Positions 1 to 5,299 of a stretch of DNA of 5,299 bases are shown one piece after another (the first letter of the stretch is position 1; the number at the start of each line of letters is the position of its first letter). The stretch is from Rhodoferax sp. UBA5149 (GTDB lineage Bacteria > Pseudomonadota > Gammaproteobacteria > Burkholderiales > Burkholderiaceae_C), in assembly GCF_002413825.1 (NCBI RefSeq), contig NZ_DHXT01000056.1:1-5299 (forward strand). Reading direction: 5' to 3'. The translations under genes were made by a program, and so were the position numbers. Under the pieces are notes generated by a model. The model searched no databases. It was not told where the DNA came from and saw only the letters and a list, made by a program, of their open reading frames with translations.

Positions 1-40
1 CGATACGGCCGAAGCCGTTGATACCAATCTTGATCGTCAT
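1..40 (-). CDS. gap: Glyceraldehyde-3-phosphate dehydrogenase, N-terminal fragment (cut by window edge)
   Basis: Only the first 13 codons lie in the window. They translate on the minus strand to MTIKIGINGFGRI, the N-terminal beta strand and glycine-rich turn (GINGFGRI) of the NAD(P)-binding Rossmann fold of phosphorylating GAPDH. The family oxidises glyceraldehyde 3-phosphate to 1,3-bisphosphoglycerate in the cytosol. The start is supported by a GGAG Shine-Dalgarno nine bases upstream and by the position of the fold's first strand. It follows tkt on the same strand after 56 bases, with no strong terminator between them, so co-transcription with tkt is likely. The catalytic cysteine and the rest of the protein are outside the window, so NAD versus NADP preference cannot be judged. 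Confidence 0.95.
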   Translation of the reverse strand, partial: MTIKIGINGFGRI

Positions 41-49
41 TTGCTTATT

Positions 50-53
50 CTCC
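50..53 (-). promoter_or_regulatory. Ribosome binding site of gap
   Basis: The minus strand reads GGAGAAT here, with nine bases between GGAG and the gap ATG. This is a good Shine-Dalgarno and fixes the gap start at base 40. Confidence 0.8.
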
Positions 54-96
54 AATGGTTAACAGTTGAAACCTGCGTTGCCCGAATTTGGGCTGA

Positions 97-2154
97 TTAC
101 TTGCGTAAAACCTTTTCCACGGTGTCCGCCACATTCTCCGGCGTGAAACCGAAGAGCTTGAACAGCACCGGCGCCGGCGCCGATTCGCCAAAGGTGTCGA
201 TACCGACCACGGCGACGCAGCCGTATTTCCACCAGCCGTCGGTCACGCCCATTTCCACCGCGATGCGTGGCACGCCGGCGGGCAGCACGCTGCTCTTGTA
301 GTCAGCGCTTTGCTTGTCAAACGTGGTGTTGCTCGGCATCGAGACGACGCGCACGGCGATCTTGCGCGTCGCCAGCAGCTCTTGCGCTTTCAGTGCCAGT
401 TGCACTTCGGAGCCGGTGGCGATGATGACGGCCTGGGTTTTTTTCCGCAGGCCCACCTCGGACGGTTCGGCCAGCACGTAGGCGCCCTTGCTGATGTCGC
501 CCAGCGTGGCCTTGGGGGCGTAGTTGATGTTCTGGCGGCTCAGCAGCAGGGCGGTCGGCTTGGTTTTGTTCTGCAGGGCCACGGCCCAGGCAACGGCGGT
601 CTCGGCCGTGTCACCGGGACGCCAGACGTCCAGGTTCGGGATCAGGCGCAAGGACGCGGCGTGCTCGATCGACTGGTGCGTCGGGCCGTCTTCGCCCAGA
701 CCAATGCTGTCGTGGGTGAACACATGCACCACGCGCAGCTTCATCAGGGCGGCCATGCGGATGGCGTTGCGGCTGTAGTCGCTGAAGGTCAAAAAGGTGC
801 CGCCGTACGGGATGAAGCCGCCGTGCAACGCAATGCCGTTCATGATGGCGGCCATGCCGAACTCGCGCACACCATAGTTGATGTGGCGCCCGCCGTTGCT
901 GTTGCCCGTGAAGTCAAAGCGCAGGTTGGGGGTGCTCTTGGTGTTGGTCAGGTTGGAGCCGGTCAGGTCGGCCGAGCCGCCCAGCATTTCCGGCAGGGCA
1001 GCGGTGAATGATTCCAGGGCCAGTTGCGAGGCCTTGCGCGAGGCCACGGTTTCGGCCTTGGTATGGGCGGCGACCGCGGTGTCGACGGCGACCTGGTTGA
1101 AGTTCCTGGGCAGCTCGCCCTTCATGCGGCGCACCAGCTCTTTGGCCAGCTCGGGGAAGGCGGCTTTGTAGGCGGCCAGCTTGTCGTTCCAGGCTTTCTC
1201 GGCGACGGCGCCGGCGGCCTTGGCATCCCACGCAGCGACCACGTCTTTGGGAATGGCAAAAGGGGCATAGGGCCAGCCCAGCGCTTCGCGGGTGAGTTTG
1301 ATTTCTTCAGCACCCAGTGGCTCGCCATGCGCCTTGGCGGTGTTGGCGCGATTCGGGCTACCCTGGCCGATGGCGGTCTTGCAGATGATCAGCGTGGGCT
1401 TGTCGGCCGACGTCTTGGCTTCTGCGATGGTCTTGGCCACCAGCTCGGCGTCGTGGCCGTCGATCGGTCCCAGCACGTTCCAGCCGTAGGCCACAAAACG
1501 CAGCGCGGTGTTGTCGATGAACCAGGGCGCCACCGGGCCGTCAATCGAGATGCCGTTGTCGTCGTACAGGGCAATCAGCTTGTTCAGCTTCCAGGCGCCG
1601 GCCAGGGCGGCCGCTTCGTGGCTGATGCCTTCCATCAGGCAGCCGTCGCCCATGAAGGTGAACGTGTTGTGGCTGACGACCTCATGGCCTTCGCGGTTGA
1701 ACTCTTTGGCCAGCAGTTTTTCTGCCAGCGCCATGCCCACCGCGTTGGTGATGCCCTGGCCGAGCGGGCCGGTGGTGGTTTCCACGCCGGGGGTCACGTC
1801 CACTTCGGGGTGGCCCGGCGTTTTGCTGTGCAACTGGCGGAATTTCTTCAGCTCGGCGATGGGCAGTTTGTAGCCGGTCAAATGCAACACCGCGTACAGC
1901 AGCATGGAGGCATGACCGTTGGAGAGCACGAAACGGTCGCGATCAAACCAGTGCGGGTTGGCGGGGTTGTGCTTGAGGTGTGAGCCCCACAAGGCGACGG
2001 CCATGTCGGCCATGCCCATGGGCGCGCCGGGGTGGCCCGAGTTGGCAGCCTGCACGGCGTCCATCGCCAGGGCGCGAATCGCATTCGCCATGTCGGTGTG
2101 GTTGGCCTTGCTTGCTTGCGCTACGACTTGCTCTGTTTGTTCTGTATCAGACAT
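97..2154 (-). CDS. tkt: Transketolase (685 aa, complete)
   Basis: Transketolase is a cytosolic, thiamine-diphosphate- and divalent-metal-dependent enzyme that moves two-carbon ketol units between sugar phosphates in the pentose phosphate (or Calvin) pathway. The 685-residue length is normal. Family landmarks are in order: SGHPGAPMGMADM (39-51, His41), SNGHASML (78-85, His81), the TPP motif beginning MGDGCLMEG (168-176) and ending DDN (198-200), HGEPLG (276-281, His277), the catalytic glutamate in REFGM (430-434, Glu431), FTHDSIGLGEDGPTHQ (479-494, His481), and SRQN (539-542, Arg540). The start at 2154 adds about 15 residues before the core compared with the E. coli protein, but it has a well-placed GGAG. 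Met22 is a less likely alternative. The frame stays open far upstream of 2154, but that extension lies antisense to the old yellow enzyme and is not transketolase. gap follows on the same strand, as in betaproteobacterial glycolytic clusters. Confidence 0.98.
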   Translation of the reverse strand: MSDTEQTEQVVAQASKANHTDMANAIRALAMDAVQAANSGHPGAPMGMADMAVALWGSHLKHNPANPHWFDRDRFVLSNGHASMLLYAVLHLTGYKLPIAELKKFRQLHSKTPGHPEVDVTPGVETTTGPLGQGITNAVGMALAEKLLAKEFNREGHEVVSHNTFTFMGDGCLMEGISHEAAALAGAWKLNKLIALYDDNGISIDGPVAPWFIDNTALRFVAYGWNVLGPIDGHDAELVAKTIAEAKTSADKPTLIICKTAIGQGSPNRANTAKAHGEPLGAEEIKLTREALGWPYAPFAIPKDVVAAWDAKAAGAVAEKAWNDKLAAYKAAFPELAKELVRRMKGELPRNFNQVAVDTAVAAHTKAETVASRKASQLALESFTAALPEMLGGSADLTGSNLTNTKSTPNLRFDFTGNSNGGRHINYGVREFGMAAIMNGIALHGGFIPYGGTFLTFSDYSRNAIRMAALMKLRVVHVFTHDSIGLGEDGPTHQSIEHAASLRLIPNLDVWRPGDTAETAVAWAVALQNKTKPTALLLSRQNINYAPKATLGDISKGAYVLAEPSEVGLRKKTQAVIIATGSEVQLALKAQELLATRKIAVRVVSMPSNTTFDKQSADYKSSVLPAGVPRIAVEMGVTDGWWKYGCVAVVGIDTFGESAPAPVLFKLFGFTPENVADTVEKVLRK

Positions 2155-2230
2155 CTGTGCCAACTCCGGGAAAGTTCTTGGGGGGTAGGGGGAAACCCGG
2201 TATTTTACCGGCGTGAGATAAGCTAAGGCC
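2155..2230. promoter_or_regulatory. Divergent tkt/namA intergenic region with inverted repeat
   Basis: These 76 bases separate two divergent genes and must hold the start signals for at least one of them. The clearest structure is a perfect inverted repeat, CCGGTA-TTT-TACCGG (2197-2211), which could be an operator or a small hairpin. Its AT-rich centre can be read as a -10 box both ways. On the minus strand it is TAAAAT (2202-2207), with no good -35. On the plus strand it is TATTTT (2201-2206), with a weak TTGGGG -35 (2178-2183) at 17-base spacing. A G-rich tract lies at 2180-2192, so a tkt leader would be C-rich. The region is promoter-bearing by position; the exact promoters are guesses. 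Confidence 0.45.
2164..2167 (-). promoter_or_regulatory. Ribosome binding site of tkt (decides the start)
   Basis: GGAG on the minus strand sits nine bases before the ATG at 2154. This supports that start over the in-frame upstream extension and over Met22. Confidence 0.75.
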
Positions 2231-3348
2231 ATGAGCCTGCTTTTCTCCCCCCTGACCCTGCCCTCGCCCCGTGGTGGCCTGACATTGCCCAACCGTATTG
2301 TCATTGCGCCCATGTGCCAATACTCAGCCATCAACGGCGAAGCCACCGACTGGCACCTGATGCACTGGGGCAACCTGCTCAACGGCGGCGCGGCGCTGTT
2401 GACCATTGAGGCCACGGCCGTGGTCCCGGAAGGCCGCATCACCCCGGCCTGTCTGGGTCTGTGGGACGAGCGCACGGAGCGTGCCCTGGCCGACACCTTG
2501 CAGCGTGCCCGCCAGCTCGCCCCCCACACCGCCGTGTGCATCCAGTTGGCGCACGCGGGGCGGCCTCCAGCGCGCTGCCGTGGCAGGGCGCACAGTTGCT
2601 GTCCAAAGAACAGGGCGGCTGGGAAACCTTTGGGCCATCGGCCGAGCCCCATTTGCCCACCGAGCCGCCACCCACCGCCATGACCGCGGACGACATGGCC
2701 CGGGTGCGTGATGCCTTTGTCGCCGCCGCGCAGCGGGCCGACCGCATCGGCATTGACGCCATCGAGATCCACAGTGCCCACGGCTATTTGCTGCACGAAT
2801 TTTTGTCGCCGCTGGCCAACAAGCGCCTGGATGCCTATGGCGGCAGTTTCGAGAACCGCATTCGTTATCCGCTGGAGGTGTTTGCCGCCGTGCGCCAGGC
2901 GTTTGGCGGCGTGCTGGGCTTGCGCATTTCGGCGTCCGACTGGGTCGAAGGGGGCTGGGATGCCGACCAGAGCGCCGAGTTTGCCAAGCGGCTCAAAGCC
3001 CTGGGCTGCGATTTCATCCACGTCTCTTCGGGCGGCGTGTCGCCCCTGCAAAAGATCGCCTTGGGGGCCGGCTACCAGGTGCCGTTTGCGCGGCAGATCC
3101 GCCAGGCCAGCGGCATGATCACCGCCGCCGTGGGTCTGATCACCGAGCCCCGGCAGGCCGAAGCCATTTTGCAAGACGGCGATGCCGACCTGGTGGCCCT
3201 GGCTCGCGGATTTTTGTACCAGCCGCGCTGGGGCTGGCAGGCCGCCGCCGCATTGGGCGCAGAAGTGCAGGCCAACCCGGTGTACTGGCGCTGTCCGCCG
3301 CGCGAAGCACAAGCCATTTTTGGCAAAGTGTCGATCGGCGTGCGCTAG
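2231..3348 (+). pseudogene. namA: Frameshifted old yellow enzyme / NADPH dehydrogenase, YqjM (NamA) class
   Basis: Intact relatives are FMN-dependent, NAD(P)H-using ene-reductases that reduce activated C=C bonds of enones, maleimides and some nitro compounds in the cytosol. The first part (2231 to about 2562, 111 residues) carries APMCQYSA (Cys29 and Tyr31, matching YqjM Cys26 and Tyr28), DWHLMHWG and IQLAHAGR. The frame then breaks near 2562. The rest continues one frame back, from ASSALPWQG to a TAG at 3346-3348, with HSAHGYLLHEFLSP (substrate histidines), ENRIRYPLEV, LRISASDW, GYQVPFA, AVGLI and ALARGFLYQPRW. Family members read HAGRKAS at the junction. Adding back four bases restores the Lys codon and a 373-residue protein of normal length. 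As written, the first frame ends at TGA 2681-2683 after 150 residues, so no full enzyme is made. There is no other lesion, so this is a recent mutation or a sequence error. The start has only a weak Shine-Dalgarno. Confidence 0.9.
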
Positions 3349-3359
3349 AAAGAACATCC

Positions 3360-3740
3360 ATGCAAGGCCTGCACCTGACCGCCGATCTTCACCACTGCCG
3401 CTGCGCCCCCCAATGGCTGACCGATGCGGCGCTTGTGGGCCAGCATTGTGTGCGGGCGGCCACGGCAGCCGGCCTGCAAGCCGTGGCGCACGTGTTTCAT
3501 GCCTTCCCCGCCACGGCACAAGGCGCCGGCGGCATCACGGCCACCGTGTTGCTGGCCGAGTCGCATCTGTGCGTACATACCTGGCCCGAGCAGCACGCCG
3601 TGACACTGGATGTGTACGTGTGCAATTTTGGCGGCGACCACTCCGACCGGGCACACGCGCTGATGGCGGCACTGGCGGACCTTTTCGATGCGACCCACGT
3701 GGAACGACACAGCCTGACGCGCGGCGCGATTGCCGCATGA
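3360..3740 (+). CDS. speD: S-adenosylmethionine decarboxylase proenzyme, pyruvoyl-dependent (SpeD family, 126 aa)
   Basis: Family members self-cleave to make a pyruvoyl group and decarboxylate S-adenosylmethionine, giving the aminopropyl donor for spermidine synthesis in the cytosol. The hallmark is LLAESHLCVHTWPE (64-77). Cleavage is expected between Glu67 and Ser68, Ser68 becoming the pyruvoyl group. His73 and Cys88 (in DVYVCNF) stand at the same distances from the serine as the catalytic His68 and Cys83 of the Thermotoga enzyme, whose serine is 63. The 126-residue length is typical of the short bacterial class. The ATG lies 11 bases after the old yellow enzyme stop, behind a modest purine-rich AAAGA. 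The stop overlaps the next gene's start (ATGA). No spermidine synthase (speE) is adjacent. Some SpeD homologues are now known to decarboxylate arginine or ornithine instead, so the substrate is inferred from family only. Confidence 0.85.
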   Translation: MQGLHLTADLHHCRCAPQWLTDAALVGQHCVRAATAAGLQAVAHVFHAFPATAQGAGGITATVLLAESHLCVHTWPEQHAVTLDVYVCNFGGDHSDRAHALMAALADLFDATHVERHSLTRGAIAA

Positions 3741-4552
3741 AGCCAACACCAACGTCGATGCGGACAGCGCCTGCGATCAAGGCCATGGTTCTGGCCGCCG
3801 GGCGCGGCGAGCGCATGCGGCCCCTGACGGACAGCACCCCCAAACCCTTGCTGCAGGTGCGCGGCAAGCCGCTGATGCAGTGGCCGCTGGAAGCACTGGC
3901 GCGCGGCGGGTTTACCAGCGTGGTGGTGAACACGGCCTGGCTGGGGGAGCAGATCTCCCACACCTTTGGAAGTCATTTTGCCCTGCAACCCCCGTCGAAT
4001 GAGCGCCATCAGCTATCAAATACAGAGCAAACAGAGATTACCTACTCGCATGAAGGACAGGACTTTGGCGGCGCACTGGAAACCGCGGGCGGCATTGTGC
4101 GCGCCCTGCCGACTTTGGGCGATGTGTTCTGGGTGCTGGCCGGGGACGTGTTTGCGCCCGACTTTGTGTTCAGCCAGGACGCCGTGGATCGTTTTATCGC
4201 CAGCGGCCAACTGGCCCACCTCTGGCTGGTGCCCAACCCCTCGCACAACCGCCGGGGCGACTTCGGCCTGTCGGTCAAGCCCGGCGACGACGCTGCCGTC
4301 GGCCTGGCGCTGAACCTGGCGCCGGACGACCGCCAAACGCGCTACACCTACTCCACCATCGGCCTGTACCGGCGCCAGCTGTTTGCCGCGCCGTATTGCG
4401 ACATTCCCGCTGGCAACCCGCAAGGCCTCAAAGCCCCTCTGGCGCCGCTGTTGCGCGCCGCCATGGACAATGGCCGGATCAGCGCTGAGCTGTACAGCGG
4501 GGCCTGGACCGACGTGGGCACGCCCGAGCGGCTGCAGTCACTGAATCAATAA
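3737..4552 (+). CDS. murU: MurU-type nucleotidyltransferase (N-acetylmuramate-1-phosphate uridylyltransferase), 271 aa
   Basis: This is a sugar-phosphate nucleotidyltransferase with a Rossmann-like GT-A fold. The best match I recall is MurU, which joins MurNAc-1-phosphate to UTP to give UDP-MurNAc in peptidoglycan recycling, bypassing the fosfomycin target. Evidence in order: the signature AMVLAAGRGERMRPLTDSTP (16-35) with PKPLL (35-39), GGALETAGGI (111-120), LAGDVF with metal-binding Asp137 (134-139), GDFGLSV (174-180), TYSTIGLYR (204-212) and WTDVGTPERL (257-266). The ATG at 3737 overlaps the speD stop by four bases, suggesting translational coupling. Starts at 3758 or 3785 would trim a probably disordered 7-16 residue tail. 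The protein is longer than the Pseudomonas enzyme because of this tail and a loop at about 82-100, which has unusual codons. Its usual partner, the kinase amgK, is not in the window, so other hexose-1-phosphate substrates are possible. Confidence 0.83.
   Translation: MKPTPTSMRTAPAIKAMVLAAGRGERMRPLTDSTPKPLLQVRGKPLMQWPLEALARGGFTSVVVNTAWLGEQISHTFGSHFALQPPSNERHQLSNTEQTEITYSHEGQDFGGALETAGGIVRALPTLGDVFWVLAGDVFAPDFVFSQDAVDRFIASGQLAHLWLVPNPSHNRRGDFGLSVKPGDDAAVGLALNLAPDDRQTRYTYSTIGLYRRQLFAAPYCDIPAGNPQGLKAPLAPLLRAAMDNGRISAELYSGAWTDVGTPERLQSLNQ
3995..4042 (+). repeat. AT-rich island within murU, possible small dispersed-repeat remnant
   Basis: This short stretch stands out from the GC-rich gene around it. 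Its core, AGCTATCAAATACAGAGCAA (4011-4030), is read with the codons CTA, TCA, AAT and ACA, which are scarce in the neighbouring genes. It encodes the polar loop at about residues 82-100, between conserved blocks of the nucleotidyltransferase. Its 'GCTAT-A-rich-AGCA' outline resembles short repeats I recall as common in Comamonadaceae genomes. That it is a repeat is inference from resemblance only. Confidence 0.35.
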
Positions 4553-4554
4553 CC

Positions 4555-4558
4555 GGAG
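4555..4558 (+). promoter_or_regulatory. Ribosome binding site of pepP
   Basis: GGAG lies seven bases before the pepP ATG and just after the murU stop. This is a good Shine-Dalgarno and supports the start at 4566. Confidence 0.8.
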
Positions 4559-4565
4559 CCACGCC

Positions 4566-5299
4566 ATGAACCCCTCTGCCAGCACTGCCCCCTATGCCAT
4601 TTACGCCCAGCGCCGCGCCCGACTGGCCGCCCTGATCGGGGCCAAAGGCGTCGCCATCATCCCCACGGCGCCCGAGCAGCAACGCAACCGCGATGCCGAT
4701 TTTTTATACCGGCATGACAGCTACTTTTATTACCTGACCGGGTTTACCGAGCCCCGGGCCTGGCTGGTGATCACGGGGGATGGCCAGAGCACCTTGTTTT
4801 GCAGCCCCAAGGACATGGAGCGGGAAATCTGGGATGGTTTCCGACTCGGGCCGGCTGCAGCCCCCGCCGAACTTGGGGTGAATGCTGCTTTTTCTGTAGC
4901 AGAACTGGATGCCCACCTGCCCGGCCTGCTGGACGGCCGCGATGCCGTGTGGTACCCGTTTGCCACCCACAAGGGGCTGGAGACACGTGTTGACGGCTGG
5001 CTCGGCAGCGTGCGCGCCCGCGTGCGCTATGGCACGCTTTGCCCCGAACAGCAGCGCGACCTGTGCGGCCCGCTGGACGAACTGCGGCTGATCAAGGACG
5101 TGCAGGAGCAAGCCACCATGCGCCGTGCCGCGCAGATCAGTGCCGGCGGCCACATCCGCGCCATGCAGTTGAGTGCCCGCATGCTGCGCGACGGCCAGGC
5201 CGTGCGTGAATACCACCTGGACGCTGAACTGCTGCACGAATTTCGCCGTCACGGCTCGCAATACCCGGCCTATGGCTCGATCGTGGCCGCCGGCGCCAA
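4566..5299 (+). CDS. pepP: Xaa-Pro aminopeptidase (aminopeptidase P), N-terminal 244 residues, cut by window edge
   Basis: Aminopeptidase P removes the N-terminal residue from peptides whose second residue is proline. It is a cytosolic dinuclear-metal enzyme of peptidase family M24B. The fragment covers the creatinase-like N-terminal domain (about 5-160), with the signature RNRDADFLYRHDSYFYYLTGF around 40-60 and EIWDGFRLG (87-95), both aligning well with E. coli PepP. The start of the pita-bread catalytic domain follows, with DELRLIKDVQE (171-181) and the YGSIVAAGA segment (236-244) at the edge. The metal ligands (Asp, Asp, His, Glu, Glu) lie downstream, so activity cannot be confirmed. The gene starts 13 bases after murU behind a good GGAG, so it is probably co-transcribed. 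Codons around 4881-4904 are unusually AT-rich. In many proteobacteria pepP precedes a ubiH-type gene, which could be looked for downstream. Confidence 0.95.
   Translation, partial: MNPSASTAPYAIYAQRRARLAALIGAKGVAIIPTAPEQQRNRDADFLYRHDSYFYYLTGFTEPRAWLVITGDGQSTLFCSPKDMEREIWDGFRLGPAAAPAELGVNAAFSVAELDAHLPGLLDGRDAVWYPFATHKGLETRVDGWLGSVRARVRYGTLCPEQQRDLCGPLDELRLIKDVQEQATMRRAAQISAGGHIRAMQLSARMLRDGQAVREYHLDAELLHEFRRHGSQYPAYGSIVAAGA
4881..4904 (+). repeat. AT-rich island within pepP with small inverted repeat
   Basis: The codons AAT GCT GCT TTT TCT GTA GCA (residues 106-112) interrupt strongly GC-biased codon use. They contain CTGCT (4885-4889) and AGCAG (4898-4902) as a five-base inverted repeat. The encoded peptide still aligns with the family without a length change. 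On the reverse strand the core reads GCTACAGAAAAAGCA, similar in outline to the island in murU. It may be a short dispersed repeat or chance. Confidence 0.3.

Noticed and set aside
80..93. Possible terminator between tkt and gap (GCCC-GAATTT-GGGC)
   Set aside because: The stem is only four base pairs and no T-run follows on the minus strand, so it is too weak to call a terminator.
310..1983. Long plus-strand open frames opposite tkt (310-1011 and 1024-1983)
   Set aside because: They are antisense to clear transketolase coding sequence, rich in Gly, Val, Gln and His, with no recognisable motif. They are the complement of a GC-rich gene.
2178..2192. G-quadruplex in the intergenic G-rich tract
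   Set aside because: There are only two G-runs here, while four are needed for an intramolecular quadruplex.
2243..2285. The 'LTLPSPRGG' peptide near the old yellow enzyme N-terminus, which resembles a common genomic repeat (CCTGACCCTGCCCTCGCCCC)
   Set aside because: I recall similar N-termini in related Comamonadaceae enzymes, and the reading frame and spacing to APMCQYSA are normal, so it is taken as native coding sequence.
2540..2575. Programmed -1 ribosomal frameshift in the old yellow enzyme gene
   Set aside because: There is no X-XXY-YYZ slippery heptamer in the right phase and no obvious downstream stem. A -1 slip would also omit the conserved Lys, and the family is not known for programmed frameshifting. 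A deletion explains the data better.
2155..3519. Minus-strand open frame continuing upstream of tkt (an 1140-codon frame in total)
   Set aside because: The extension runs antisense through the old yellow enzyme gene, shows no family resemblance, and has low-complexity Gly/Arg/His-rich composition typical of shadow frames in GC-rich DNA. tkt has its own ATG with a good Shine-Dalgarno at 2154.
4704..5261. Minus-strand 185-codon frame opposite pepP
   Set aside because: It is antisense to well-matched aminopeptidase P sequence and has no recognisable motif or ribosome binding site.

Overview
The window is a gene-dense, GC-rich stretch of bacterial chromosome. The protein sequences (a glycolytic tkt-gap pair, a YqjM-type old yellow enzyme, and a SpeD protein with the 'VTLDVYVCNF' signature) look like Burkholderiales, most likely Comamonadaceae. 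That placement rests on recalled family resemblance, because no search was run. There are no rRNA or tRNA genes, insertion sequences, CRISPR arrays or phage genes.

Layout. The left 2.15 kb is on the minus strand: transketolase (tkt, 2154 down to 97), then after a 56-base gap the first 13 codons of glyceraldehyde-3-phosphate dehydrogenase (gap, from 40 down, leaving the window). A 76-base divergent intergenic region (2155-2230) holds a 6-3-6 inverted repeat. The right 3.07 kb is on the plus strand, tightly packed and probably one transcript: a frameshifted old yellow enzyme/NADPH dehydrogenase (namA-like, 2231-3348), a pyruvoyl S-adenosylmethionine decarboxylase (speD, 3360-3740), a MurU-type nucleotidyltransferase (3737-4552, overlapping speD by ATGA), and the first 244 codons of Xaa-Pro aminopeptidase P (pepP, 4566 to the right edge).

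How the genes work together. tkt and gap are central carbon metabolism (pentose phosphate, Calvin or glycolytic carbon shuffling). The plus-strand genes do not form one obvious pathway: flavin-dependent ene reduction, AdoMet decarboxylation, recycling of MurNAc-1-phosphate to UDP-MurNAc, and proline-peptide trimming. They look like an operon of unrelated housekeeping and accessory functions.

Points worth checking. The old yellow enzyme is broken by a net loss equivalent to 4 bases inside an otherwise intact reading frame. The SpeD homologue has no spermidine synthase beside it. Two short AT-rich islands with atypical codons, one in murU and one in pepP, share a 'GCTA...AGCA' outline and may be copies of a small dispersed repeat. 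I see no convincing new multi-gene system here.
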